The notes beneath the pieces were generated by a model, which made no database searches, had not been told where the DNA came from, and saw only the letters and a program-made list of their open reading frames with translations. Below are positions 36,420-44,879 of a stretch of 50,911 nt of DNA, in pieces. Source of the DNA: Candidatus Zhuqueibacterota bacterium (GTDB taxonomy: Bacteria > Zhuqueibacterota > Zhuqueibacteria > Residuimicrobiales > Residuimicrobiaceae); the NCBI GenBank assembly GCA_963169875.1, contig CAUJEL010000018.1:1-50911 (forward strand). The letters run 5' to 3'. The stretch's first letter is position 1. Every line of letters begins with the position of its first letter. The translations under genes were made by a program, and so were the position numbers.

Positions 36420-36433
36420 GCTTTGTACAAAGC
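36420..36433. promoter_or_regulatory. Perfect 14-bp palindrome upstream of the MEMO gene
   Basis: GCTTTGTACAAAGC is a perfect dyad flanked by T-runs, 48 bases before the MEMO-family start and about 200 bases before the divergent reductase. It suggests an operator for a dimeric regulator. The lack of a loop argues against a terminator. Confidence 0.4.
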
Positions 36434-36549
36434 ATTTTTTATGGCACCCGAAGCCAAACCCTGCGGAGCGATTTACTCTTTGGTTTGCAGGCCATTTTTA
36501 AGTATATTTATTTAAACTGAACGATTGCCTTCACCTTGCGAAAGTTCCC

Positions 36550-36595
36550 AACCTTCGCAAGGTTGCCTTTTGTGCACCGATCGCTCAATTCAGGA
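36550..36595. repeat. Interspersed repeat copy 2 (pairs with 1-46)
   Basis: 46 bases with two differences from 1-46, including the AACCTTCGCAAGGTT palindrome. It lies about 40 bases upstream of the aldo/keto reductase start, so it is part of that gene's leader or promoter region. Confidence 0.8.
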
Positions 36596-36632
36596 TTTTA
36601 AAAAAATCGAACCTCAAAGCAGGAATAGGACC

Positions 36633-37430
36633 ATGACCACCTTTCGCGAACCAGTCGTATTGGGCCGCACCGGCCTGAAAGTGGGCCGTCTGGGCATCTC
36701 CTCCAGTTTTGGCGCACCCAGCCAGGCACTGGAAGAAGCCTTTGAACAGGGCTGCAATTATCTCACCTGGGGCACCTTTATCAAAGGCCGCTCCCCGGAG
36801 ATGAAAACCGCGCTGCGCAACATCATCACAGCGGGAAAACGGGATCAGCTGGTCCTCTCCATGTACAGCTACGCGCATCACGCCTTTCTGACCGAACGCG
36901 GCTTTCGCAAAGGACTGCGCGAACTGGGCACCGATTATGCCGACGTCCTTCTATTGGGCTATTTCCCGCGGCGGCCCAGCCAAAGAGTCATCGACGGCGC
37001 CTTGCGCCTGAAAAAAGAAGGATTGGTGCGCTGCATCGGATTGACCAGTCACAACCGCGCCGTGTTCAAACCCATGATCGAAGAAGGGTTGTTCGATGTC
37101 CTGCACCTGCGCTACAATGCCGCCCATCGCGGCGCGGAAAATGAGATCTTTCCTTACCTCAACGTCCCCAACAAACCGGGCATCGTCAGTTTCACCGCCA
37201 CGCGCTGGCGCAAGCTGCTCGATCCTAAAAAAATGCCGCCGGGCGAAGCACCCGCGACCGCCGGCGATTGCTATCGCTTCGTGCTCTCCAACCCGCATAT
37301 CGATATCTGCATGATGGGCGCGCGCTCGCTGCAGGAGATGCGCGAAAACCTCGCCCTTCTCGATCAGGGCCCCATGGACGAAGCGGAACTGGCGCGCATG
37401 CGCCGCATCGGCGATCACGTTCATGGCTGA
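36633..37430 (+). CDS. Aldo/keto reductase family protein
   Basis: About 265 residues. It starts VVLGRTGLKVGRLGISSSFG, the standard AKR N-terminus, with RELGTDYADVLLLGYFPRRPS and VRCIGLTSHNRAVFKPMIEEGLFDVLHLRYN, as in the AKR barrel. It ends with a shortened cofactor region (CMMGARSLQEMRENLALL). The catalytic Asp-Tyr-Lys-His set is not clearly conserved: the usual DTA..YG segment reads YLTWGTFIKG, so activity may be altered or lost. The ATG at 36633 follows AGGA; the frame upstream is not family sequence. It is divergent from the MEMO operon. The substrate is unknown. Confidence 0.82.
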   Translation: MTTFREPVVLGRTGLKVGRLGISSSFGAPSQALEEAFEQGCNYLTWGTFIKGRSPEMKTALRNIITAGKRDQLVLSMYSYAHHAFLTERGFRKGLRELGTDYADVLLLGYFPRRPSQRVIDGALRLKKEGLVRCIGLTSHNRAVFKPMIEEGLFDVLHLRYNAAHRGAENEIFPYLNVPNKPGIVSFTATRWRKLLDPKKMPPGEAPATAGDCYRFVLSNPHIDICMMGARSLQEMRENLALLDQGPMDEAELARMRRIGDHVHG

Positions 37431-37620
37431 TGTTCTCTATCTCTTTTTTGCCATGTACTGCCGGTGAGAGTCCACAAAGCCAGCAGAACAAATAACCTGT
37501 TTTGTGAGAATGGCCTTGTCGTAATAAAAGACCGAAACAACCTGGTTTTATTTGACGTAATCAAGAATAAGCCCGGATTAGAACATCGTAATCTATTGTA
37601 AGCGGTATTTGCGTGACGAC

Positions 37621-40600
37621 ATGCATGCTCACCTGAATAAATACATCAGCCTCTGCACACTGACCCTGCTGCTCATCTTTGAAACAGCACAGGCCACCGA
37701 TGTGCCGCAGTTGAATTTCGAACAAATCTCAGTCGCCCAGGGATTGTCGCAGAGCATCGTAACCCGCATCATCCAGGACCGCCGCGGATTCCTGTGGTTC
37801 GCCTCCGAAGACGGTCTCAATCTCTACGACGGCTACGGTTTCACCGTGCTGCGCTCCGATCCGCAAGATCCCGCCAGCCTCAGCTACAACCAGGTCACCG
37901 ATATCTATGAAGATCGCGCCGGCATCATCTGGATCGGCACCTTCAATGGCGGACTGAACCGCTATGTGCTTAAAAAAGACCGTTTTGTCCACTACCGTTA
38001 TGATCCAGCCAATCCCCTCTCGCTCAGCAATGATATCATCAACTGCATCACCCAGGACAACAAGGAATCACTCTGGATCGGCACCAGCTACGGACTCAAT
38101 CAGATGATGCCGTTCCGCGATGGGGATCCCGTTGTTTTCATCCGGTACTACCATGACCCCAAAGATCCGCACTCGCTGAGTGACAATCAAGTGCGCGCCA
38201 TCGCGCGCGACAGCAGCGGCGCCTTGTGGATCGGCACGGACGCAGGTCTGAATTATCTATCAACCGATGAGGCCGGAAAAGACCGGCCGCATTTTATCCA
38301 TTACCGCCATGATCCGGAATCTCTCAACACCCTCAGTCACGATACGGTGCGCACCATTCACGTCGACCGCAAGGGCGTTGTATGGATCGGCACCGTGCAC
38401 GGCCTTAGCGGTTACATACCCGGGTTTCCAGGCGCGTTTAAAAACTATCATCACGATCCGCGTGATCCGGGCAGCCTCAGCAATGACCACATCTATGCCC
38501 TTTTGGAGGATAGCGCCGGCTCTCTGTGGGTGGGCACCGATGGCGGCGGGCTCAACCGTTTCGATCCGGTCACGGAAAAATTCATCCCCTACCGCCATAA
38601 TGATCAAAACGCCAACAGCCTGAGTCATGATGAAATACGTTCCCTGTTCCAGGATCGCTCCGGTTTGATGTGGGTGGGCACCTACGGCGGCGGCGTCAAC
38701 AAAGTGGATGCCGAGAAAAAACGCTTCACGCTTTTCCGGCCTGATCCGCAAAACACCAACAGCCTGTCCGCGCCCATTATATGGTCCATTTATGAAGATC
38801 CGCAAGGCATCCTGTGGATCGGCACCCATGGCGGCGGCCTCAACCGCTTTGACCGCCTAAACAATCGCTTCACCCGTTTTCGCGCCGATCCGGGTGATCC
38901 CAACAGTCTGAGTCATGATATCGTTCGCCTGGTACTGCCCGATCCGTCTGGAGATCTCTGGATCGGCACCCATGGCGGCGGCATCTGCCGTTTCAATCCG
39001 CAAAACGGCAAATTCATTCGCTATCTCCATGATCCTGCGAATCCATCGAGTCTGAGCCACAACGAGATCCGCGCCCTCTACCTCAACGACGACGGTCTTC
39101 TCTGGATCGGCACCTATGGCGGCGGCCTGGATCAGTTCGACACGCGCACATCAGGGACTCCCGGTTTTAAACACATCCGTCACGATCCGGGAAATTCCGC
39201 AGGCATCAGCAGCGATTACATCCGCGCCATCCTCAAAGATCACCTCGGACTTTTTTGGATAGCCACGCAGGGCGGCGGCCTGGAGCAATATGATCCAGAG
39301 CGAAATATTTTTATTCATCACCGCTTCGATCGCGCAGCCAGCGGCGCCATCAGCAGCGATTATGTTTTTTGCCTCCATGAAGACCGCCGTGGTGATATAT
39401 GGACAGGCACCTGGGGCGCCGGTTTGAATCGCTGGGATCGCATCAGCGGCAAGTTTGAGGCCTATACCACCCGCGACGGTTTGCCCAATAATGCCATCTA
39501 TGGCATTCTCGAGGACAGTCAGGGACGCCTGTGGTTCAGCAGCAATAACGGCCTCAGCTGTTTCGATCCGCAGACCAGATTGTGTAAAAACTATTCCATC
39601 AGGGACGGATTGCAAAGCAACGAATTCAATGGAGGTTCTTTTCATAAAAGCCCCGGCGGCGAGATGTTTTTCGGTGGCATCGAGGGATTCAACGCATTTT
39701 TCCCCGAACAGATCACAGACAACCCCCACATTCCGCCGGTTGTGATCACTTCATTTCGCAAACTGAATCGTGAAGTGCGGTTCGACCGCCCCCTTTCCGA
39801 GGTCGAGGAGATAACCCTGAGTCACCGCGACTATTATTTCACCTTTGAATTTGCCGCTCTTGATTATACGGCGCCGGATAAAAACCGCTATGCCTACAAG
39901 ATGGAGGGCCTCGACGCTGATTGGATCACCACCTCTGCGCAAAAACGCTATGCCCAATACACGACGCTGGCGCCAGGACAATACATCTTTCGCGTCAAGG
40001 GTTCCAACAACGACGGCGTCTGGAATGAAGAAGGCATATCCGTGGCCATCACCATCACGCCGCCCTATTGGAAGACCTGGTGGTTCCGCTCCTTGATGGT
40101 TCTGCTCCTCGGTGCGGCTGCTTTTATGGCCTATCAGAGGCGTCTGCGCATCATTCGTCTCCAGGCGGAATTGCGCACCGCCCATGATATGCAAATGGCC
40201 ATCATGCCGCAGCAAGATCCAATCCTGCCAGGCTATGATATTTCGGGGAGGTGTATTCCGGCCAACGAAGTGGGTGGCGATTTCCTCGATTACACATGGA
40301 TGGGGCGCAGTCAATCAAAATTTGCCATCATCATCGGCGATGTTTCCGGCAAGGCCATGCGCGCGGCCATGACCGCCGTGATGGCCAGCGGCATCATCTA
40401 TGCCGAGACCCGCGGCGGCCGCTCCGTGAGCGAAATCGTGACGCGCAGCAATGCCCTCCTCTTTCCGAAAACAGACCGGCGCAGTTTTACAGCCCTGTGT
40501 CTGGTGGCGCTCGATCCACACAACCATGAAGTGACCTTCACCAATGCCGGACTTCTGGAACCGATACTGAAATCCGGGGAGCAGTTACAGGTTTTGAAAT

Positions 40601-40896
40601 CAACGGGGGCATTACATCCCCTCGGATTGCTGAGCGACAACAAGTATGAAGAAAAACGCTTGCAGCTGCAAGCCGGGGATGTCCTCATTTTGCAGACCGA
40701 TGGCCTGTTGGACACCATGAATCACAGCCAGCAATTTTATGGCGAAGAAAGATTGCATGGGGTATTGCGCGTATTGGACATGGCTGCAATGAATGCGAGA
40801 GAGATACGGGATGCCATTCTCGCCGATGTGCAGGCGTTTTGCGGCAATGCCCATCGATTTGATGATATGACCATCGTGGTGGTCAAGGTGCTGTGA
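37621..40896 (+). CDS. Membrane sensor: 14-repeat propeller, Y_Y_Y domain, SpoIIE/PP2C phosphatase
   Basis: About 1091 residues: signal peptide or N-terminal helix, then 14 two-component-propeller repeats (LWIGT..GGLN type) forming probably two seven-blade propellers, a Y_Y_Y Ig-like domain (LDADWITTSAQKRYAQYTTLAPGQYIFRVKGSNNDGVWNEEG) and one transmembrane helix (SLMVLLLGAAAFMAY). A short helical linker and a SpoIIE-type PP2C domain follow, with NEVGGDFLDY, IGDVSGKAMRAAMTAV, LQTDGLLD and DDMTIVVV (metal aspartates). The outside half is that of hybrid histidine kinases (HTCS), but the output is a Ser/Thr phosphatase. It probably dephosphorylates an anti-sigma-factor antagonist (inference). ATG 37621 is used rather than TTG 37609. 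Confidence 0.92.
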   Translation: MHAHLNKYISLCTLTLLLIFETAQATDVPQLNFEQISVAQGLSQSIVTRIIQDRRGFLWFASEDGLNLYDGYGFTVLRSDPQDPASLSYNQVTDIYEDRAGIIWIGTFNGGLNRYVLKKDRFVHYRYDPANPLSLSNDIINCITQDNKESLWIGTSYGLNQMMPFRDGDPVVFIRYYHDPKDPHSLSDNQVRAIARDSSGALWIGTDAGLNYLSTDEAGKDRPHFIHYRHDPESLNTLSHDTVRTIHVDRKGVVWIGTVHGLSGYIPGFPGAFKNYHHDPRDPGSLSNDHIYALLEDSAGSLWVGTDGGGLNRFDPVTEKFIPYRHNDQNANSLSHDEIRSLFQDRSGLMWVGTYGGGVNKVDAEKKRFTLFRPDPQNTNSLSAPIIWSIYEDPQGILWIGTHGGGLNRFDRLNNRFTRFRADPGDPNSLSHDIVRLVLPDPSGDLWIGTHGGGICRFNPQNGKFIRYLHDPANPSSLSHNEIRALYLNDDGLLWIGTYGGGLDQFDTRTSGTPGFKHIRHDPGNSAGISSDYIRAILKDHLGLFWIATQGGGLEQYDPERNIFIHHRFDRAASGAISSDYVFCLHEDRRGDIWTGTWGAGLNRWDRISGKFEAYTTRDGLPNNAIYGILEDSQGRLWFSSNNGLSCFDPQTRLCKNYSIRDGLQSNEFNGGSFHKSPGGEMFFGGIEGFNAFFPEQITDNPHIPPVVITSFRKLNREVRFDRPLSEVEEITLSHRDYYFTFEFAALDYTAPDKNRYAYKMEGLDADWITTSAQKRYAQYTTLAPGQYIFRVKGSNNDGVWNEEGISVAITITPPYWKTWWFRSLMVLLLGAAAFMAYQRRLRIIRLQAELRTAHDMQMAIMPQQDPILPGYDISGRCIPANEVGGDFLDYTWMGRSQSKFAIIIGDVSGKAMRAAMTAVMASGIIYAETRGGRSVSEIVTRSNALLFPKTDRRSFTALCLVALDPHNHEVTFTNAGLLEPILKSGEQLQVLKSTGALHPLGLLSDNKYEEKRLQLQAGDVLILQTDGLLDTMNHSQQFYGEERLHGVLRVLDMAAMNAREIRDAILADVQAFCGNAHRFDDMTIVVVKVL

Positions 40897-40934
40897 GATT
40901 TAAGATTTCGGACGGGGGCCAGAAACGCTTGGTG

Positions 40935-40962
40935 CCGGCCAGGGAACAGATTCCCCGGCCGG
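40935..40962. terminator. Bidirectional hairpin between convergent genes
   Basis: CCGGCC-A-GGGAA (40935-40946) pairs with TTCCC-C-GGCCGG (40951-40962) around a four-base loop with one mismatch. It lies in the 116-base gap between the sensor phosphatase and the hydrolase genes. No T-run follows, so it is a probable rather than certain terminator for both. Confidence 0.5.
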
Positions 40963-41012
40963 TCATTGCAGGATTCCTGCTCTTTTGCGGAGGTGATACT
41001 TCAGGAAAAGGG

Positions 41013-42740
41013 CTACTCAATTTTCGGCGCGGGCATCTCTCTGCCGTTCTGGAAAAGGATGAGCCTGGCCACGGTGCCCGCTTCCTTGACGAATTCAATT
41101 TTTGCCTCGACAACCTTCAAGTAAAAAACGGACTCACTTTCGGGGTAGATCTCAAACTGCGGCTGCCCGGTGGCCTGGGCAAATATTTGCTTGTCCCGGG
41201 CTGTGATGGTGAGGATAAAGCCGGGCGCCAGCTGATATTTGCCGGCGTACTGCTGTAATATTTCTGCTGAAACCTCAGCGTCTTTTTTTTCTTCAACAAT
41301 CACGCCAAGATCCTTGAGCGCCTTGATGCCGCTCTGGCTTCTTGGATTCAACTCGAGTGATTTTTGATAATGAACAATGGCCCCCTCCTTGTCGCCGGAC
41401 TTGAGCAGCGCCTCGGCATAACTGTCATAGACATTGAACGATTTCGGAAAAGCTTCCACATTCATTTTGAAAACCGCGATGGCATCCGCTATTTTATTTT
41501 CGCCCAGATATTCATAACCCAGCTGATTCATTTCACCTTCCGACAAGGTGAATCGCAGCGTGTCCTTTTTTAATTCAGGAAATTTTTTGCTGGCCGCTTC
41601 GCTGCCTTCTTTGGCGATGATCTGCGCCATCTGTTGCGTCAGTGATTTGAGCGGCGGCTGTGCCTTTGCGCCATTCATAATGGCGATGATCTTGTCCGTC
41701 ATCTCGCCCAGAGGCGCGTCGCCGGCATTGCTGAACAAAATGACAATCTGGCCTTTCTCCGGAATGCGGTAATTGATCGTGTTGAATCCATTAATGCCGC
41801 CGCCATGACTGATCACATCATATTCTTTTTCACCGATTTTCTTTTTGTCGACCGCCCAGCCATATGCATATTGGCCTCCGAAAGCATCCACGCGTCCCTT
41901 GAAAATTTCATCCATATAGGTTTTGGGAAGCAGCTTCTCCGTCCGCAGCGCCTGGTCCCAGATGAAGAGATCCTCGACCGTGGCGTAGAGGGAGCCGGCG
42001 GCATAGGGCAAGGACATGTCGAGCCAGGGCGCATTTTTAAATCCAGTGGTGGTTTTATCATAGCCGGAGGCTCTTTTCTCAATGATGGACTGGTGCCAAT
42101 CGTAGCCGCTATGTTTCATACCCAGCGGTTGGAGAATGCGCGATGTCAGCACCGCTTCATAACTATGTCCGGTCACTTTTTCAATGATGGCGCCAAGGAT
42201 GAAATAGCCGCTGTTGTTGTAAAGGAATTTTTCCCGCGGCGCGAATTCCAGATCGCCGCTGCAGTATTCCTTGACGAAAGCATCCGGCTGGTAGAACGTT
42301 TTGCTCACCTTCTCAAAAAAATCAGGACGGCTGGTATAACTCGGAATGCCGGAGGTGTGGGTGAGCAGCATCTCGATGGTGATCTGATCGCCGGTGTCCT
42401 TGCGGTAGTACGGCAGATAATCGCTGAGTTTGCCATCCAGTTTGATTTTGCCTTCGGCGACGAGCTGCATGATCAGCATGGAGGTGAATTGTTTGGTGAT
42501 GGAACCGAGGCGGAATCTGGTATCGGGCGCATTGGGGATGTTCCATTCCACATTGGCCAGGCCGTAGCCCCTTTTAAAAATCACCTTATTATCATCCGCC
42601 ACCAGAGCGCTGCCGAAAAAAAGGCGATACTCATTGTACTTGGAGAGCAATTCATCGATTTGTTTGGCCTTGTTTTGGGCCAAGGAAGGAATTGTCAGGA
42701 TGAGACAGATTAGAAGCGTGAGACGGGTCATTTTTTTCAT
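41013..42740 (-). CDS. Secreted serine beta-lactamase-like hydrolase with TPR and C-terminal DUF3471-like domain
   Basis: 575 residues with a signal peptide (RLTLLICLILTIPSLAQ). The class C beta-lactamase/DD-peptidase domain (about 23-370) has S80-x-x-K83 (GSITKQ), Y174-N-N and SHGGGINGF in place of KTG. A TPR pair (NQLGYEYLGENKIADAIAVF … YQKSLELNPRSQ) lies at about 430-505, and a C-terminal beta domain of DUF3471 type (YAGKYQLAPGFILTITARDKQI) ends the chain. Such proteins are usually periplasmic esterases/peptidases, not antibiotic-resistance enzymes. Its substrate is unknown. It is convergent with the sensor gene. Confidence 0.92.
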   Translation of the reverse strand: MKKMTRLTLLICLILTIPSLAQNKAKQIDELLSKYNEYRLFFGSALVADDNKVIFKRGYGLANVEWNIPNAPDTRFRLGSITKQFTSMLIMQLVAEGKIKLDGKLSDYLPYYRKDTGDQITIEMLLTHTSGIPSYTSRPDFFEKVSKTFYQPDAFVKEYCSGDLEFAPREKFLYNNSGYFILGAIIEKVTGHSYEAVLTSRILQPLGMKHSGYDWHQSIIEKRASGYDKTTTGFKNAPWLDMSLPYAAGSLYATVEDLFIWDQALRTEKLLPKTYMDEIFKGRVDAFGGQYAYGWAVDKKKIGEKEYDVISHGGGINGFNTINYRIPEKGQIVILFSNAGDAPLGEMTDKIIAIMNGAKAQPPLKSLTQQMAQIIAKEGSEAASKKFPELKKDTLRFTLSEGEMNQLGYEYLGENKIADAIAVFKMNVEAFPKSFNVYDSYAEALLKSGDKEGAIVHYQKSLELNPRSQSGIKALKDLGVIVEEKKDAEVSAEILQQYAGKYQLAPGFILTITARDKQIFAQATGQPQFEIYPESESVFYLKVVEAKIEFVKEAGTVARLILFQNGREMPAPKIE

Positions 42741-43166
42741 AGTCAGCTCCAGGCGTTTTGTTGTTTGATCGGGTTGTTAAATCACCTCAAAAAGAATTTG
42801 CGTGTGAGCATCGAATTCATTTTGAGAAAATTTCTTCTTGGGATTGATAAAAGTGGACGCGTTACGCCATTAAATAACCATGCAAGGAATAAATCCTTTG
42901 TCTTGCTTTGTGATTTTTATGAAGGGCGTGCATGGATGACTTTTATACGAAGCTTTTGCAGCAAAGGTACACTTTTTTTAAAATTAGGAAGCATTCCTGT
43001 AAAATGAATTAATGGATACCGGGGACTGTGTCGATCGCCCGCGAATCCCTGCGGCAGTCGATTCTCAGGATGCGCCAGAGCGTACTCTGCTACTTCGGGG
43101 CTCTGCCCGAAAATCTCCGGCCTAAGAGTGGGGCAAGATACCCCTCCTGGTTAACCATCCTACAAT
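42741..43166. other. Gene-free stretch
   Basis: This region holds no gene I can support. The first half should contain the hydrolase promoter (minus strand) and the second half the end of the Fic gene transcript. Only small GC-rich hairpin potential (about 43036-43064) is visible. A plus-strand 80-codon open frame has no ribosome binding site or family. Confidence 0.5.
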
Positions 43167-44306
43167 CTATTCCTTAGTTAAGAGATTCAGATATTGAATA
43201 AAGGAAAATTGTCTGTTGCGCTTTTGTCCAGTGATTTCGGTTAATATTTTTAAATGCAAGAAATCCTTGACCAGATTGTTGGCGGTTGGTTTAGACAAGT
43301 CGAGTTCCTTTTCGATTGTTTGCACCGTGATGACCGGCCGGGAAAAAAGCAGGTTCAAAAGAAGATTGGCATTTTTAACTCTTTTCCCCAAGGATGGTAA
43401 TTGGTTGTTAACGATTTTTTCCTTCAGAAGCATAATTTCCTGTAAAGTCGTAACGGCGCTTTCGGCCGTCCTTTCAACCGCGACCAGAAAAAATTGCACC
43501 CACGACAGCAGATCGTTTTTTTCTCGTACAAAATTCAATTTATCATAATAGAGCGCTTTATTACGCTCAAAAAAATCAGAGGTATATAGAAGCGGCCGCT
43601 CCAAAACTTTATGGCTGACAAGATACAGGGTGATCAAGAGCCGTCCCATGCGGCCGTTGCCATCCAGAAAAGGATGGATCGTTTCAAATTGATAGTGAGC
43701 GACCGCAATTCTGACCAAATGCGGCACGTTGATCTCCGTATTGTGCAAGAATTTTTCCAAATCAGACATCAAATCCAGCATATGTTCCTGGGCCGGAGGG
43801 ATAAAAGTCGCTGTCGTTAAATCAGTCCCACCGATCCAATTCTGGCTTGTTCTGAAATTGCCCGGGGGTTTGGCCTTACCCCGCACGTGTGACAGTAGAA
43901 TTTTGTGGGTGTCTCTGATCAGGCGGCTTGATAAAGGAAGTTTTGACAGCCTTTTCAATGCATAATTCATAGCAGCCACATAACGATTCACCTCTGTCCA
44001 ATCGTCTCGATGCTCCGGGTTGATATCCAGTTCGTCCGAAAAGGCCTCCTCAATATTAGTGCGAGTTCCCTCGATCCGGCTCGATGTGACCGCCTCTTTC
44101 ATCACATAGGAACGGATGAACAAATCAATATCAGGCACAAACCTGGCAAAGGAGTTCAACTCCCCTAGTTTGATTGCGGCACTCTCCAATAATTCCTGAG
44201 TTTTGCTGTCATTAATAACAAACTCATGATTGATTGGTTCAGGCAAAAAATATTTGTATTCATAACCTTTGCGCCATAGTCCGGCTTTAAATTCGTCCAG
44301 TTTCAT
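43167..44306 (-). CDS. Fic-domain protein (AMP-transferase family) with C-terminal winged helix
   Basis: 379 residues. The Fic core motif is H211-PFLDGNGRMGR-222, complete, including the catalytic His. An N-terminal inhibitory helix carries S75-SRI-E79-G80, the (S/T)xxxE(G/N) motif of class II self-inhibited Fic enzymes; the N-terminal domain (residues 1-110) is of the Fic_N type. The C-terminal ~90 residues are HTH-like (TVQTIEKELDLSKPTANNLVKDFLHLKILTEI), suggesting DNA binding and autoregulation. It should transfer AMP (or similar) to a protein target. It is next to the integrase remnant and tRNA-Lys, so it may be accessory cargo. Confidence 0.93.
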   Translation of the reverse strand: MKLDEFKAGLWRKGYEYKYFLPEPINHEFVINDSKTQELLESAAIKLGELNSFARFVPDIDLFIRSYVMKEAVTSSRIEGTRTNIEEAFSDELDINPEHRDDWTEVNRYVAAMNYALKRLSKLPLSSRLIRDTHKILLSHVRGKAKPPGNFRTSQNWIGGTDLTTATFIPPAQEHMLDLMSDLEKFLHNTEINVPHLVRIAVAHYQFETIHPFLDGNGRMGRLLITLYLVSHKVLERPLLYTSDFFERNKALYYDKLNFVREKNDLLSWVQFFLVAVERTAESAVTTLQEIMLLKEKIVNNQLPSLGKRVKNANLLLNLLFSRPVITVQTIEKELDLSKPTANNLVKDFLHLKILTEITGQKRNRQFSFIQYLNLLTKE

Positions 44307-44327
44307 AGATTGTGCTCAATTATTGGG

Positions 44328-44393
44328 GTTTACTATCAATATTTTTAGTTAACTTTAGTCGTGTTTCGTTAATTATACAAAAATATAGTAAAC
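44328..44393. promoter_or_regulatory. Inverted repeat upstream of the Fic gene
   Basis: GTTTACTAT (44328-44336) and ATAGTAAAC (44385-44393) are perfect reverse complements, 48 bases apart, in an AT-rich region 22 to 87 bases before the Fic start. They could be paired operator half-sites, for example for the Fic protein's own winged helix (speculative). Confidence 0.4.
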
Positions 44394-44403
44394 TATGCAA
44401 GTA

Positions 44404-44554
44404 TTAACTGTTTTTATTAATCACCATTTTTTCATGGTACTCTTGGGTGCGCTTGATGGTTGTGTGTGTAAATCCCCAGGCTGGACAAGTTAGCGTGGCT
44501 GGTAATGGCTTGTAATCCTGCCAGATCGTTTTGGCTGGCCGCGTTAATGGCCAT
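44404..44554 (-). pseudogene. Probable tyrosine-recombinase C-terminal remnant (frameshifted)
   Basis: Two minus-strand frames join into one integrase-like tail: LAGLQAITSHANLSSL and GIYTH in one frame, then TTIKRTQEYHEKM in another. The pattern 'LQ.ITGH..L.SL.IYTHTT..R' is that of tyrosine recombinase C-termini (the last part of the catalytic domain with its Tyr). Adding one CA pair to the CACACA run at about 44461-44466 would restore a single frame. It lies about 180 bases from tRNA-Lys, a common integration site. Most of the protein is missing. The family call is by eye only. Confidence 0.5.
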
Positions 44555-44687
44555 TGAAGGGCAGTATTCTTCCCGGGGCTCAGCTTATATCCTTGCAGGA
44601 ATTGAAAGCCAGAGAAATGACACGTCTTCCGCCGAGCTGATATTAGCTGCACCAGAAACAGGCGCCGTATGTCCTTGCCTCAATAAC

Positions 44688-44730
44688 AAAAAAAGCCTCT
44701 GTAATCCATGGATTACGGAGGCTTTTTTTT
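44688..44730. terminator. Intrinsic terminator after tRNA-Lys
   Basis: AAAAAAAGCCTC-T-GTAATCCA pairs with TGGATTAC-G-GAGGCTTTTTTT almost perfectly, with a T-run on either strand, so it may work both ways. It directly follows the tRNA 3' end on the minus strand. Confidence 0.9.
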
Positions 44731-44733
44731 GAG

Positions 44734-44806
44734 TGAAGGTGGCGGGAATCGAACCCACGACCCACGGCTTAAAAGGCCGCTGCTCTACCGGCTGAGCTAC
44801 ACCTTC
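44734..44806 (-). tRNA. tRNA-Lys (anticodon TTT)
   Basis: The minus strand folds as a full cloverleaf: acceptor GAAGGTG/CACCTTC (perfect seven pairs), D arm from GCTC…GAGC, anticodon stem GCGGC/GCCGT (one G-T) with loop CTTTTAA giving TTT, and T arm GTGGG-TTCGATT-CCCGC (one wobble). The CCA end is not encoded; the discriminator is A. The total is 73 bases. A terminator follows at once. Confidence 0.95.
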
Positions 44807-44879
44807 TCCAAATAACTTTTTACAATGGACAATAATATATAAATTATTGAGAAAATACGCAATAAAAAAATCCGGAATT

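Larger units (their letters stand above)
44307..44733. other. Fic upstream region, integrase remnant and tRNA terminator
   Basis: It contains the AT-rich promoter region of the Fic gene with an inverted repeat (44328-44336 and 44385-44393), the integrase-like remnant and the tRNA terminator. No intact gene is present. Confidence 0.6.

Noticed and set aside
42765-43007. 80-residue plus-strand open frame between the hydrolase and Fic genes
   Set aside because: There is no ribosome binding site, family or hydrophobic pattern; it is most likely random in an AT-rich gap.
44505-44732. 75-residue plus-strand open frame ending inside the tRNA terminator
   Set aside because: It runs through the terminator hairpin and antisense to the integrase remnant; a gene here is implausible.
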